This document shows positions 9,825 through 18,611 of a DNA stretch of 64,000 nt, one piece after another (the first letter of the stretch is position 1; each line of letters begins with the position of its first letter). This DNA is from Gloeocapsa sp. PCC 7428 (lineage in GTDB: Bacteria > Cyanobacteriota > Cyanobacteriia > Cyanobacteriales > Chroococcidiopsidaceae), in contig NC_019745.1 of NCBI RefSeq assembly GCF_000317555.1, positions 3,162,001 through 3,226,000 of the forward strand. Reading direction: 5' to 3'. The notes below the pieces were generated by a model. The model worked only from the letters and a program-made list of their open reading frames with translations, did no database searches and was not told the DNA's origin. Made by a program: the position numbers and the translations under genes.

Positions 9825-10316
9825 ATGACTGTTTCTAGTATTCAATTCAAGCGTTCTGTTTGGCAGAACGTTGTCATCTTAACTCTGGGATTCTGGCTAA
9901 GTAGTAGCCTCATTTTAGATTGGGTAATTATGCCCAGTTTATATATTTCTGGAATGATGACTCAAGCTGGATTTACGACAGCAGGCTACTTGATTTTCTG
10001 GAATTATAATCGCATCGAACTATTAGCAGCAGCTTTGGTAGTGACTGGGGTTTTAGTGTTAAACAAAACACAATTTACCGAAGATAATTGGCGACGCGGT
10101 ACAACGATTTTAGCTTTACTCTTACTAGCTGTACCTTTGTTTGCTACTTACTTTTTAACTCCACAAATGTCTGCAACAGGATTACAGTTGAATTTGTTTG
10201 ACTCAGCAACCGAGGTTCCTACGACAATGAACCTGTTACACGCAGGCTACTGGGTATTAGAAGCTGTAAAATTTATTGCTGGTGGTACTCTTTTGTGGTG
10301 GGGAATCCGCAGATAA
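9825..10316 (+). CDS. Small four-helix integral membrane protein (DUF4149-like)
   Basis: 163 aa with about four transmembrane helices: residues 15-38 (VVILTLGFWLSSSLILDWVI), 60-80, 92-112 and 140-160. The pattern (WLGSSLVLDWVVMPxLY-like first helix, Asn/Arg in NYNRIELLAAAL) resembles the DUF4149/TMEM205-type family, but I hold this assignment loosely. Function unknown. A 195-bp AT-rich upstream region and a weak AAGG ribosome site precede the ATG. Confidence 0.75.
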   Translation: MTVSSIQFKRSVWQNVVILTLGFWLSSSLILDWVIMPSLYISGMMTQAGFTTAGYLIFWNYNRIELLAAALVVTGVLVLNKTQFTEDNWRRGTTILALLLLAVPLFATYFLTPQMSATGLQLNLFDSATEVPTTMNLLHAGYWVLEAVKFIAGGTLLWWGIRR

Positions 10317-10371
10317 GTTGAATTAAATGAGTATGCGTGCAAGAAAGTCTCCTACACTAAGTAAGGGACTT

Positions 10372-10665
10372 TTAGTTTTCTTCGTTGTGAGATAACTCAG
10401 AGTTGTACCACAAGCGAATGCCAAGAAAGGTAAATCCTACCGCCGCGAGTATTTTTGTTGTTTTTACAGGTAATAGTTCAGCAGCCCATCCACCGGCTAA
10501 AGCACCGAGTAAGCTAGTTAATAATAGCGCGGCTGCTGTCCCCAGAAAGACTGCACGGGGAAATTGAGAACGTCCGCTGAGGGCGATCGCCGCTAATTGG
10601 CTTTTGTCGCCGAGTTCGGATAAAAATACCGTGATAAAACTTAGCCCAAGTAAATTCCAATCCAT
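10372..10665 (-). CDS. Half-size GDT1/TMEM165 (UPF0016) cation transporter, second subunit
   Basis: 97 aa with three transmembrane helices and the family signature E-x-G-D-K-S (SELGDKSQLAAIAL). Full-length GDT1/Mnx proteins have two such halves; here each half is a separate gene. The family exports Mn2+ (or exchanges Mn2+/Ca2+ for H+). In Anabaena 7120 a comparable two-gene pair has been described as hemi manganese exchangers Hmx1/Hmx2 (from memory). The ATG at 10665 (MDWNLLGLSF) is preferred over the upstream non-ATG at 10707, which would overlap the preceding gene. Confidence 0.88.
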   Translation of the reverse strand: MDWNLLGLSFITVFLSELGDKSQLAAIALSGRSQFPRAVFLGTAAALLLTSLLGALAGGWAAELLPVKTTKILAAVGFTFLGIRLWYNSELSHNEEN

Positions 10666-10688
10666 TTTTTGAACCCTAAACAGCGAGA

Positions 10689-11090
10689 CTACTGCACGAC
10701 GTCCCAAAGCAGCATCATGGAAATCAAGAGTAAACTAGCACTTGCAAGTTTTTCTACAGTTCGGGGTGCAATGCGAGTTGCAATCCAGCACCCTAAGAGA
10801 ACACCTAGTAAACTTGTGATGACCATTGCTACCGCTGCGCCACTAAAGACAATCCAAGGAGATTGAGATTCAGCACTCATCAAGAGCGTGGATAGTTGTG
10901 TTTTATCGCCAAACTCGGCTAAAAATATCGTGACGAAGGTTGTTGCGAATACTGTCCATGAAGATTGCGCGGAAGCTGAATGCGATTGTGTCTCCGTTAT
11001 CGTATCGTTAGGATTTTCAACGGCGATTGCAATATGCTCAGGTTCGAGTTCAGATTCTTCAAGTAACTGGGTGGGTAATTCAATTTTCAC
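10689..11090 (-). CDS. Half-size GDT1/TMEM165 (UPF0016) cation transporter, first subunit
   Basis: 133 aa: a hydrophilic acidic N-terminus (about 45 residues, ELEPEHIAIAVENPND) followed by three transmembrane helices and the signature AEFGDKTQL. It is the partner of the downstream half-gene (23-bp gap) and presumably forms a heteromeric Mn2+ exporter in a cell or thylakoid membrane. The acidic tail is unusual compared with its partner and may be regulatory. No yybP-ykoY-like manganese riboswitch was recognised in the 94-bp upstream spacer. Confidence 0.9.
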   Translation of the reverse strand: MKIELPTQLLEESELEPEHIAIAVENPNDTITETQSHSASAQSSWTVFATTFVTIFLAEFGDKTQLSTLLMSAESQSPWIVFSGAAVAMVITSLLGVLLGCWIATRIAPRTVEKLASASLLLISMMLLWDVVQ

Positions 11091-11184
11091 AGGTATTCAA
11101 AACGTCGCAGCGCTTTCATATTTTTTTCATTTTCTCTGATCTTTGTTACAAAAATCAACCCCACGTTCGCAGGAATGTGAGAAA

Positions 11185-11535
11185 TTAGTCTTTAATAGCT
11201 TGCTCGAAGCGCAACATTTCCAGGCTGCGATCGCCGTAAACGCCACTAATTTGCTGCTGACAGCATTCGATGGCAAAATCATCTAATTCTTCTGGGAGAA
11301 TGTCGTACATATCTTGAAATATTGCAGGTTCTACGCGGCAAAAGCGCGGACGATTTGGGTAAATGCGGCATTCGCGTGTCACGTGGTTGTAGTTGATACA
11401 CCAGCCGTCTGCACCAACCATACTCAAATAGAGTTCGAGTTCTGCGGGTGATAAATAATCTTCAATATCTGGACGCTCTGCTGGGTCAAGATTACAGCAG
11501 GCTCCACATTGCTTTACACAACGCCAGGTAGCCAT
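11185..11535 (-). CDS. YkgJ-family cysteine cluster protein (UPF0153)
   Basis: 116 aa. The N-terminal CxxxCGACC motif (CVKQCGACCNLDP) plus later cysteines in CINY, CRIYPNRPRFCRVEP and ECC give the conserved Zn- or Fe-S-binding pattern of the YkgJ family. The biochemical role is not known. It starts 204 bp upstream of, and divergent from, psb30. The start ATG is the only one in the frame before the cysteine motif. Confidence 0.9.
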   Translation of the reverse strand: MATWRCVKQCGACCNLDPAERPDIEDYLSPAELELYLSMVGADGWCINYNHVTRECRIYPNRPRFCRVEPAIFQDMYDILPEELDDFAIECCQQQISGVYGDRSLEMLRFEQAIKD

Positions 11536-11739
11536 AAGTCAAATTTGGGCTATGATTTTTCTTGCACTTCGAGTTTAACGATTTTATTCGGTGAGTCAGT
11601 AGTATGAGAAAGCGGCAATGATTGTTTGTTGTTTTTTATAGATTTATTAAGTTAGTTAAATCGAGTCATCGTCATCCAGGTAAGATCGAGTGCGGAGCTT
11701 TATCTGAGTTACTGATTCGGCTAGGTAATGGGAGGAAAA

Positions 11740-11880
11740 ATGGACGTTGTATCTGGAATTTTTGAGGGACTCAGCACTTTTCAATGGGAAACCTTTTTTC
11801 AGCTAGTCAGTGTTGCGCTGATCATGCTTGCTGGTCCAATTATTATCTTTATTTTGGCAGCACGCGGCGGCAATATGTAG
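11740..11880 (+). CDS. psb30: Photosystem II protein Psb30 (Ycf12)
   Basis: 46 aa single-helix subunit of the photosystem II core in the thylakoid membrane, found near PsbJ/PsbK/PsbZ. The protein ends with the family-diagnostic segment VALIMLAGPIIIFILAARGGNM (split here as VALIMLAGPIII / FILAARGGNM). The ATG is preceded by a strong GGGAGG (11730-11735). The N-terminal ~18 residues (MDVVSGIFEGLSTFQWET) are longer than in shorter Psb30 versions, a known variation among cyanobacteria. It is monocistronic. It confirms that the organism is oxygenic. Confidence 0.93.
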   Translation: MDVVSGIFEGLSTFQWETFFQLVSVALIMLAGPIIIFILAARGGNM

Positions 11881-11890
11881 AAGGAGTCAA

Positions 11891-12030
11891 GAAGGCAGAA
11901 GGTGGTTATGTATCTCCATAAATAAATTTAGGAGATTTAACTTTTGATATACTCCGTTTGTTTTTCATAAATAGATTTAGGGGCTTGCAACCATGAAGCG
12001 AGAGTAAAAATAAATTTTCCTTCTGCCTTC
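11891..12030. repeat. 140-bp element with perfect 12-bp terminal inverted repeats
   Basis: GAAGGCAGAAGG at 11891-11902 and its exact reverse complement CCTTCTGCCTTC at 12019-12030 bound an AT-rich core without an ORF. It has MITE-like architecture. It lies in the 368-bp spacer 11881-12248, which also contains a heptamer-like CTAGTGA/CTAGTCA stretch (about 12154-12180) and no gene that I can see. Confidence 0.6.
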
Positions 12031-12248
12031 CTCAATCCTTCTTCGGTTAGCGATCGCCCTCTTATTCCTCACTCAATTATTCAAATTTAAAAACAAAAGA
12101 TAACAGCAGCGTGCAGTATTAATGATGTCAAATCCAGTTGATTGGTGATAAAAAACTAGTGACTAGTCACTAGTTACTAACGACTAATCTAGTTATTACC
12201 AGAGATAATATGGTTGCTTTGATCTGTTAAGTTATGACGCTATCGAAG

Positions 12249-12806
12249 CTACAAGTTTCTAATAATTCTACAAGGATTTCCTGCTGCAACGACGTTAGCA
12301 GGAATATTTTTGGTAACAATGCTTCCTGCGCCAATTGTGGTGTTGTTTCCAATTGTGACTCCTGGACAAATAATTGCTCCACCGCCGATCCAAACGTCAT
12401 CGCCAATTGCGATCGGTGCAGCCATCTCCAAACCTGATCTTCTCATTTCTGGATCGAGAGGATGATACGCTGTGTAGATTTGTACTTTAGGAGCAAGCAA
12501 TACATTGTTACCAAGATAAACTTTATTGCAGTCTAAGATAATGCAATCGTAATTAATATATAAATTCTCTTTAGCATAAATGTGACAACCATAATCGCAA
12601 TGAAAGGGCGGCTTAACCTCAAAAACTTGACCGACTGATCCAAAAAGATGTTGCACAATCTCGCGCCGTTTTTCGCGCTCCTCAGGAAGTGACACATTGA
12701 AAGTATGCAAGAGATTTTGTGCTTTTTTGTGCATACTTTCAAGCTCAGGATCAATGGCGATGTATGGCTCATTTGCCAACATTTTCTCGCGTGCTGATTT
12801 GTTCAT
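12249..12806 (-). CDS. Maltose/galactoside O-acetyltransferase-type hexapeptide enzyme
   Basis: 185 aa left-handed beta-helix acetyltransferase that moves acetyl from acetyl-CoA to a sugar hydroxyl (Maa/LacA/NodL group). Evidence: N-terminal Maa-type cap (SAREKMLANEPYIAIDPEL), substrate segment PPFHCDYGCHIYAKENLYIN, catalytic His in YTAYHPLDPE, and hexapeptide coils IGDDVWIGGGAIICPGVTIG / NNTTIGAGSIV with the terminal NPCRII. The ATG at 12806 sits 5 nt after the stop of the VOC gene, so the two are probably co-transcribed. A TTG at 12818 would overlap that stop and is less likely. Confidence 0.92.
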   Translation of the reverse strand: MNKSAREKMLANEPYIAIDPELESMHKKAQNLLHTFNVSLPEEREKRREIVQHLFGSVGQVFEVKPPFHCDYGCHIYAKENLYINYDCIILDCNKVYLGNNVLLAPKVQIYTAYHPLDPEMRRSGLEMAAPIAIGDDVWIGGGAIICPGVTIGNNTTIGAGSIVTKNIPANVVAAGNPCRIIRNL

Positions 12807-12811
12807 CTTGA

Positions 12812-13480
12812 TTACCAACTGATAGCAAGCGGTAATTCAGGTCGAAAATCTGCCTGTTTTCCTTGCTGTTCGTCATCAAAACCAAGTTCTACAAAATATT
12901 CTGTTCCTAAACGAACTTTGAGTTGATTCGTGTTAACCATTGCTTGCATCTCTGGCGAAAGGCTATTCGCAGCAGGACTCACTAATTCTACACGAGTTAT
13001 TTCGCGTAACCCTACAGAATCGTTGAGAGGTTGTGAGTTCTCAGCAGGATAATGATCTGGACGTTGACCAAATGGAATTTGAAAAAGCATTGGTTCAGTC
13101 AACACGTCGCTATTTGTTCCTACCCGATACTCATCCGTTTCAGGTAGATAAGGTGGACGATATACCCAACTGGAAAAAGCAACAGTATCTCCCGAATCCG
13201 TGCAGCGCAGACAGAAACCAAACGGACAAGCACCATTGTTGCGATCGCGCCACCGTTCCCAAAGGCAAGTGGGAGCAAGTGGCTCAGATTTGGCTTCTTC
13301 AGGATTGTGAATCCATAACAGTTCCAAAATGGCGTTGTGAAAGAAAAAACGGCGATTGGCTGTACCTTGCCCAGGATGGGTGTTAGACGAGCCTTCAATT
13401 AAACCGAATGATGCTAAACGATTCGCCTCATCAGCCCCGACATCAGTACAAATAAAAAGATGGTCGAATTCAAATGCCAT
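12812..13480 (-). CDS. Glyoxalase-like (VOC superfamily) protein
   Basis: 222 aa. The start MAFEFDHLFICTDVGADEANRLASFGL is a vicinal-oxygen-chelate opening strand with the metal-ligand His in FDHLFI. GQGTANRRFFFHNAILELLWIHNPEEA is the second module with a metal-ligand Glu, as in the glyoxalase-like family PF13468. The substrate is unknown. It is upstream of and tightly linked to the acetyltransferase gene. Confidence 0.82.
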   Translation of the reverse strand: MAFEFDHLFICTDVGADEANRLASFGLIEGSSNTHPGQGTANRRFFFHNAILELLWIHNPEEAKSEPLAPTCLWERWRDRNNGACPFGFCLRCTDSGDTVAFSSWVYRPPYLPETDEYRVGTNSDVLTEPMLFQIPFGQRPDHYPAENSQPLNDSVGLREITRVELVSPAANSLSPEMQAMVNTNQLKVRLGTEYFVELGFDDEQQGKQADFRPELPLAISW

Positions 13481-13546
13481 ATGGATGCTGCTTGAGAGGG
13501 AACTTACGCAACACTAATAACCTAAGTCACCTAACAACAGAATAAT

Positions 13547-15592
13547 TCACTTAGGTAACTGATTTAAAGCAGTATACGCGGCGATGACTAATTGGTGAAA
13601 GTGCGATCGCGTGATATCAACTTGTTGGGCTGTTTCGCGCTTCGTACCTAAAAATCCTGTGGAATCTCCTTGCGCGATCGCCAATATTTGACCTTGATCG
13701 TTTTTTATGCGCAATTCAGCCGTTGAACTACTTGCAAATATGCCACAGATATAACGGCGTTGATTGTAATAGAATACAGCTTTTGAAGATGGCGATGCGG
13801 TTTTAATGGGTTGTGTTGGTAGGCGCACGCCAACTAATTCAAGTTCAATTGTTGTGTTACCGTTCCAGGTATTTTCGCGCAAGCAGTAGGCAATATCGAT
13901 GCGTGGTGGTAGTGGAAAATAATCGCCCCATCTCCAGGCGATCGCATTCACCTCAAACCGCTGCGTACGTTCATTGTGTGCTAGTTTCAGTTTGATGTGT
14001 CCTTTACCGACAATTCGCTGTTCGACAACCTCGACATTTGCTGTCCAAAATAGCGGATTAGGATTATCAATACCGCAAGGATGCAGCGCGTCTAATTGCT
14101 TGTAAAGTTGACGATCAATTTGACTTAAGTTTGCTTGTGCATCAATTTTGAGCAGTGGCTTGAGGTGTTCAACTTGCAAGCATTGATGGGCAAATTCCCG
14201 CAACCGCGATCGCAGCGCGGTTAAGTTTTCCGCAGGTAAAGAAAAGCCCCCAGCAGCTTTGTGTCCGCCAAATTTACCTAATAAGTTTTGACAAAACTCT
14301 AAAGCGGCAAAAACATGAAATTCGGGAATTCCTCGCGCGGAACCACGAATATGATGTTCGTCTTCATACGTACCAATAAACACAGGAACGCCGTAGCGTT
14401 CGACTAAGCGCGATGCAACGATCCCGATAACACCATGATGCCAATCGGCTTGCACAACGACTAAAACGCGTTCTTCTAGTAAATCGATTTGGTTTTGTTC
14501 AATATAGGCGATCGCTTCTTGTTCGATTTGTTCGCATAATTGTTGACGATGCTGATTAATTTGTTCGCACTGCATCGCGCGTTCTAGCGCAATTCCCATA
14601 TCGTCTGTTGTCAGTAAATCTATGACAATTTGCGGATCGGCAATGCGCCCTACAGCATTAATTCTTGGACCTAGACGAAAACCGATATCATCAGGCTTGA
14701 GCGATTTTGCATTGACGGCGCTATTCGTGTTATTTTGTACGCCTGCAACTTGAATTAAAGCTTGCACTCCGGCTAGTTGTGATTGCGGAAGTAACCCTAA
14801 GCCACGCTTTACCCAGCGACGATTAACACCGGTTAAGGGGGCGAGATCTGCGATTGTACCGAGGGTAAATAACTCAAGCAGAGGTTTGACTAATCCGGCG
14901 ATTTGTCCTAATTTTTGTGCCAGCGAGACAGCCAGAATGTAAGCAACGCCCACGCCTGCAAGTCCGCGATATGGCGAAGATTCTGGAATGAGTTTGGGGT
15001 TAAGGATTGCGTTAGCTGGGGGTAGTTGTTGGGGGATGTCGTGATGATCGGTGACAATCACTTTGAGATCGAGTTCTCTAGCTTTGGCGATCGCATCGTA
15101 AGCGGAAATCCCGTTATCGACGGTGAGAATTAACTCGACGCCTTCACGCTTGAATTCTTCCACAATGCGCTGATTGATGCCATAGCCTTCGTGCATCCGG
15201 CTAGGAATCGCGTAATCAACGTTTGCACCCAACCAGCGTAGCGATCGCAGTAATAACGCAGTACTTGTCATTCCATCGGCGTCGTAGTCGCCACAAATTG
15301 CGATTTTTTGCTGATGTGCGATCGCACTGTGCAACAACTCAACACTCAACGCCAGATCGGAAAATTCCTCTAAGGGGGAAGGAAGGATTTGCGATTCGGG
15401 TTCTAGAAATGCTTGTGCTTGTTCGAGTGTTTCTATACCACGATTAGCCAGTAATTGACCGACAATCGGCGATAGTTGGGTAGCCTCAGCCAGCTTCTGG
15501 GCGAGTTCCGTTTGTTCCGAATAAATTTGCCAGCGCTGAGTTGGTAGACGCTGGGAACGATGAGACGATTTTGTATTAGAGCGATTTAGCAC
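13547..15592 (-). CDS. recJ: Single-stranded-DNA-specific exonuclease RecJ
   Basis: 5'-3' ssDNA exonuclease of mismatch and recombinational repair, a DHH phosphoesterase. 681 aa. Visible motifs: ICGDYDADGMTSTALL (motif I), VDNGISAYDA (motif II), VTDHHDIPQQLP (the DHH motif), RINAVGRIADP and, in the DHHA1 part, FGGHKAAGGFSL. The OB-fold and a C-terminal cyanobacterial extension of about 120 residues (from IELELVGVRLP) complete the protein. Downstream on the same strand is the VOC gene, 66 bp away. Confidence 0.95.
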   Translation of the reverse strand: MLNRSNTKSSHRSQRLPTQRWQIYSEQTELAQKLAEATQLSPIVGQLLANRGIETLEQAQAFLEPESQILPSPLEEFSDLALSVELLHSAIAHQQKIAICGDYDADGMTSTALLLRSLRWLGANVDYAIPSRMHEGYGINQRIVEEFKREGVELILTVDNGISAYDAIAKARELDLKVIVTDHHDIPQQLPPANAILNPKLIPESSPYRGLAGVGVAYILAVSLAQKLGQIAGLVKPLLELFTLGTIADLAPLTGVNRRWVKRGLGLLPQSQLAGVQALIQVAGVQNNTNSAVNAKSLKPDDIGFRLGPRINAVGRIADPQIVIDLLTTDDMGIALERAMQCEQINQHRQQLCEQIEQEAIAYIEQNQIDLLEERVLVVVQADWHHGVIGIVASRLVERYGVPVFIGTYEDEHHIRGSARGIPEFHVFAALEFCQNLLGKFGGHKAAGGFSLPAENLTALRSRLREFAHQCLQVEHLKPLLKIDAQANLSQIDRQLYKQLDALHPCGIDNPNPLFWTANVEVVEQRIVGKGHIKLKLAHNERTQRFEVNAIAWRWGDYFPLPPRIDIAYCLRENTWNGNTTIELELVGVRLPTQPIKTASPSSKAVFYYNQRRYICGIFASSSTAELRIKNDQGQILAIAQGDSTGFLGTKRETAQQVDITRSHFHQLVIAAYTALNQLPK

Positions 15593-15818
15593 AGTTACAC
15601 GACACGCAACTCGCCAAATATTTTAACTCTTAGTCGCTTTACTTTAAAATTTTTCTTTGGCTCAGTCTTTAAATTTCACCCAGTTCTTATATTTTATTGT
15701 TAAAACAGAACTTAAGTGCAGCCGATTGAGGTGACTTAAAATTCTTACTTTTTAGCTATTTTTTAAGCAATATCCATCAATAATAATATTCATCACTATC
15801 TGAGCCAGAATATTCGCA

Positions 15819-16022
15819 ATGAAACAGCAAGATCAAAATATAAAAAATACAGATACATATAACACCTTTGAACGTATATTTTATCTTTTTGTTCTTATTT
15901 GTATTAGTTTACTCGGATTAATTGTTGTTTTACCTTTATTTTTAATAAAACAAGTTATTAATATTAGCAAATTCATTCTAAATCACGACCAATCAAACAA
16001 CGATACTCCCCCTCAAGATTAG
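15819..16022 (+). CDS. Small single/double-helix membrane protein, hypothetical
   Basis: 67 aa: a polar N-terminus (MKQQDQNIKNTDTYNTFERI), a long hydrophobic segment about residues 20-48 (FYLFVLICISLLGLIVVLPL) and a polar, Pro/Asp-rich tail. No family was recognised. It is supported only by its clean membrane-protein pattern in an otherwise empty 770-bp spacer; base composition is AT-rich, like the spacer. Confidence 0.45.
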   Translation: MKQQDQNIKNTDTYNTFERIFYLFVLICISLLGLIVVLPLFLIKQVINISKFILNHDQSNNDTPPQD

Positions 16023-16097
16023 TATCTTTTCAATAAGAGTCACCATATTTTATAATTTTTAATATGCGTCAGATTGAAGGTGTTATATAAATCACTA

Positions 16098-16194
16098 ATA
16101 CTATTTCACTAAATAAGAACTACAGTTAATTTCTCCCTCTGCCCCCTCTGCACTTCTGCTACCCATTTGTAGCAATTTTAAAGTGAAATGGTAT
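16098..16194. repeat. 97-bp MITE-like repeat, copy 1
   Basis: The termini are 13-bp inverted repeats, ATACTATTTCACT (16098-16110) and AGTGAAATGGTAT (16182-16194), with one mismatch. The core carries an AAATAAGAACTACA block, a CTCTGC-rich tract and a TTTGTAGCAAT block. A second copy lies at 21821-21908. The flanking spacer 16023-16367 holds no gene. Confidence 0.72.
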
Positions 16195-16367
16195 AAACCG
16201 CCGGCATGAAGAGAATTGCGAATGAATTTGCCACTCAAGAAAAGAAAGTCCACCAATTTAGAGTTATGAGTTAAGAAAATTCTTGAGAATTCAAAACTCA
16301 AAACTTAAAGTTCATAACTCTTGAAACTTTGCTTGGATAGCCCCGAAGAAAGTCGGAGGTTTACTAT

Positions 16368-18611
16368 TTACAAAGGCTGGTTTAGCTCAGTCAATTCTAA
16401 CCATTGAGGGTTATTAGCCATTAAAGCAGTAGCTGAGGCGCAATTCAAAGATCTTGCGAAGAGATATCCTTGACCAAATTCACAGCCTAAAGTTCTTAGT
16501 ACTGAAAATTGTTCAGGTGTTTCCACACCTTCTGCGACTACATTCATTCCTAAAATATGCGCAAGCGTCGTAATTGTGCGGACAATTTCATAGTTTTCAC
16601 CATTGGAATGCATTCCACTCACAAAAGAGCGATCTATTTTCAAACTATTTATCGGAAACCGATGTAAATAGCTTAAAGATGAATAACCTTGACCAAAATC
16701 ATCAATACTTAACTGAATTCGTCGCGACCTAATTTCTAGTAAAGTCCGAACGGTTTCTTGTGCATACTCAATCAGTGTACTTTCAGTAATTTCTAATTGT
16801 AAGTAACTGCCATCCAATCCAGTTTCAGTTAAAACTCGGTCGATTTGGTGAATAAAATTTGGTTCTCTAATTTGTTGTCCAGCGATATTAACACTTAATT
16901 TAAGCGGCATCAAATGCGGAAATTGTGCTTGCCAAACGTGAAGCTGACGACAAGCTTCTTGTAGCACCCATTCGCCGATAGTCACAATCAAGCCAATATC
17001 TTCAGCGACAGAAATAAAATTTGTGGGGGAGATTAGCCCGCGTTGAGGATGTCGCCACCGAATTAATGCTTCAAAACCTGTTAATTTACCTGTCGTTAAC
17101 GAAATGATTGGTTGGTAGTGGAGGCAAAACTCCTGACGTTCTAACGCTTGTCGTAGATCGCTTTCTAAGCGTAAGAGTTTTAGAGTTTTTTGATACATTT
17201 CTTGGTCAAAGATGGCGTATCGTGCCTTACCTTGTTCTTTAGCTTGATACATGGCGATATCAGCATCGCGGAGTAAATCTTGTGCTTCAAGATAGCTTGG
17301 CGAAGAGAGGGCAATTCCGATACTTGCACTCGAAAAAATTGTGTGGTTTTCGAGTTGGAATGGTGCGGTGAGTTGTGCTTGGAGTCGCTCGGCAATGCGG
17401 ATCGCATCTGTGATATCTTTGATATCGTCGAGGAGAATTGTAAATTCATCACCACCAAACCGAGCAATTGTATCAGTAGAGCGTAAGCATTGTTGAAGCA
17501 GATCGGCGATCGCACATAATAATTGATCGCCTAAAGTATGACCTAAACTATCATTAACAACCTTAAAGCGATCTAAGTCGATAAAAAGTACCGCAAATAA
17601 ATAATTAGTATTGCGCTTGGCGCGGTGTAACGCGCTTTCTAAGCGTTCCATAAATAAATTGCGATTGGGTAAACCCGTTAACGCATCGTGCAAGGCATCG
17701 TACACTAATTGTTCCTCGGCTTGCTTGCGGCGTGTAATATCGTAAACAATGCCATCGAGGCGAACAGCAACACCATTTTCGTAGATAACGCGGCTACGAG
17801 TACTCACCCATCGTACACGACCATCAGGTTGTAAAATTCGATACTCTAACTCGGCACTGCCTTGTTGAAGTAGCATTTGATGCGATCGCTCAACTTTGCG
17901 GCGATCTTCTGGATGCACCGCTTCTAACCACAAATTGGGATTCTCAAAAAATTCAGCAACAGGACGACCATAAACTTTTTGCGCAGCCGGATTGAGATAA
18001 AAAAGCTTGCGGGTTTTTGGACAAACTGACCACACAACTTCTTCTAGGGAATTTAAAATACTTTCAAGTCGTTCTTCACTTTCTTGTAGCCGTTTTTCTG
18101 CAAGTTTGCGTTCTCCGATTTCGCGTTGTAGCTGTTGGTTAGCTGCTTGTAGTTGTAAAGTACGCTGTTGAATGCGTTGTTCGAGTTGGGTATTGAGTTG
18201 AGAAATTTCTGCTTTGGCACTTCGCAGCGCAATCTGACTTTGAACGCGGGCTAAAACTTCTGCAATCTCAAACGGTTTCGTAATGTAATCTACTCCGCCG
18301 ACTTCAAAAGCTTTGACTTTATCAAGCACATCATCCGAAGCACTCAAGAAAACCACTGGAATATCGCGCGTTGTGGGCGAAGCTTTCAGGCGACGACAAA
18401 CTTCGTAGCCATCAAGATCGGGCATTTTGATATCGAGGAGAATCACATCGGGTGGGGCGGTATTAGCTCCCATCAATGCCATAGCACCATTCTTCGCACA
18501 GCGGACTTGATAGCCTTGTCCTAACAAAGTTTTGGACAAGACGCGCAGGTTTTCAGGAACATCGTCAACGATTAAAATTGTGCGTGATGCATCAAGGGGA
18601 GAGCTATTCAT
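16368..18611 (-). CDS. Response regulator with PAS, GGDEF and EAL domains (c-di-GMP turnover)
   Basis: 747 aa cytoplasmic regulator. REC domain about 11-130 (TILIVDDVPENL, phosphoacceptor Asp in VILLDIKMPD, Lys in YITKPF), coiled coil 140-175, PAS/PAC 185-300, GGDEF about 305-470 with an intact ARFGGDEF active site, and EAL about 480-740 with intact EALIRW. Both c-di-GMP synthase and phosphodiesterase motifs look functional. Its start codon overlaps the stop of the upstream hybrid kinase by 4 bp (ATGA), so the kinase is its likely partner. Confidence 0.94.
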   Translation of the reverse strand: MNSSPLDASRTILIVDDVPENLRVLSKTLLGQGYQVRCAKNGAMALMGANTAPPDVILLDIKMPDLDGYEVCRRLKASPTTRDIPVVFLSASDDVLDKVKAFEVGGVDYITKPFEIAEVLARVQSQIALRSAKAEISQLNTQLEQRIQQRTLQLQAANQQLQREIGERKLAEKRLQESEERLESILNSLEEVVWSVCPKTRKLFYLNPAAQKVYGRPVAEFFENPNLWLEAVHPEDRRKVERSHQMLLQQGSAELEYRILQPDGRVRWVSTRSRVIYENGVAVRLDGIVYDITRRKQAEEQLVYDALHDALTGLPNRNLFMERLESALHRAKRNTNYLFAVLFIDLDRFKVVNDSLGHTLGDQLLCAIADLLQQCLRSTDTIARFGGDEFTILLDDIKDITDAIRIAERLQAQLTAPFQLENHTIFSSASIGIALSSPSYLEAQDLLRDADIAMYQAKEQGKARYAIFDQEMYQKTLKLLRLESDLRQALERQEFCLHYQPIISLTTGKLTGFEALIRWRHPQRGLISPTNFISVAEDIGLIVTIGEWVLQEACRQLHVWQAQFPHLMPLKLSVNIAGQQIREPNFIHQIDRVLTETGLDGSYLQLEITESTLIEYAQETVRTLLEIRSRRIQLSIDDFGQGYSSLSYLHRFPINSLKIDRSFVSGMHSNGENYEIVRTITTLAHILGMNVVAEGVETPEQFSVLRTLGCEFGQGYLFARSLNCASATALMANNPQWLELTELNQPL

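Noticed and set aside
10344-10378. Terminator between convergent genes (AAGTC ... GACTT)
   Set aside because: The stem needs a bulge and no T run follows convincingly.
11091-11184. Manganese (yybP-ykoY) riboswitch upstream of the half-GDT1 genes
   Set aside because: No recognisable conserved loop sequences, and the spacer is too short and AT-rich.
13033-13386. 117-codon plus-strand ORF
   Set aside because: Antisense shadow of the VOC gene at 12812-13480.
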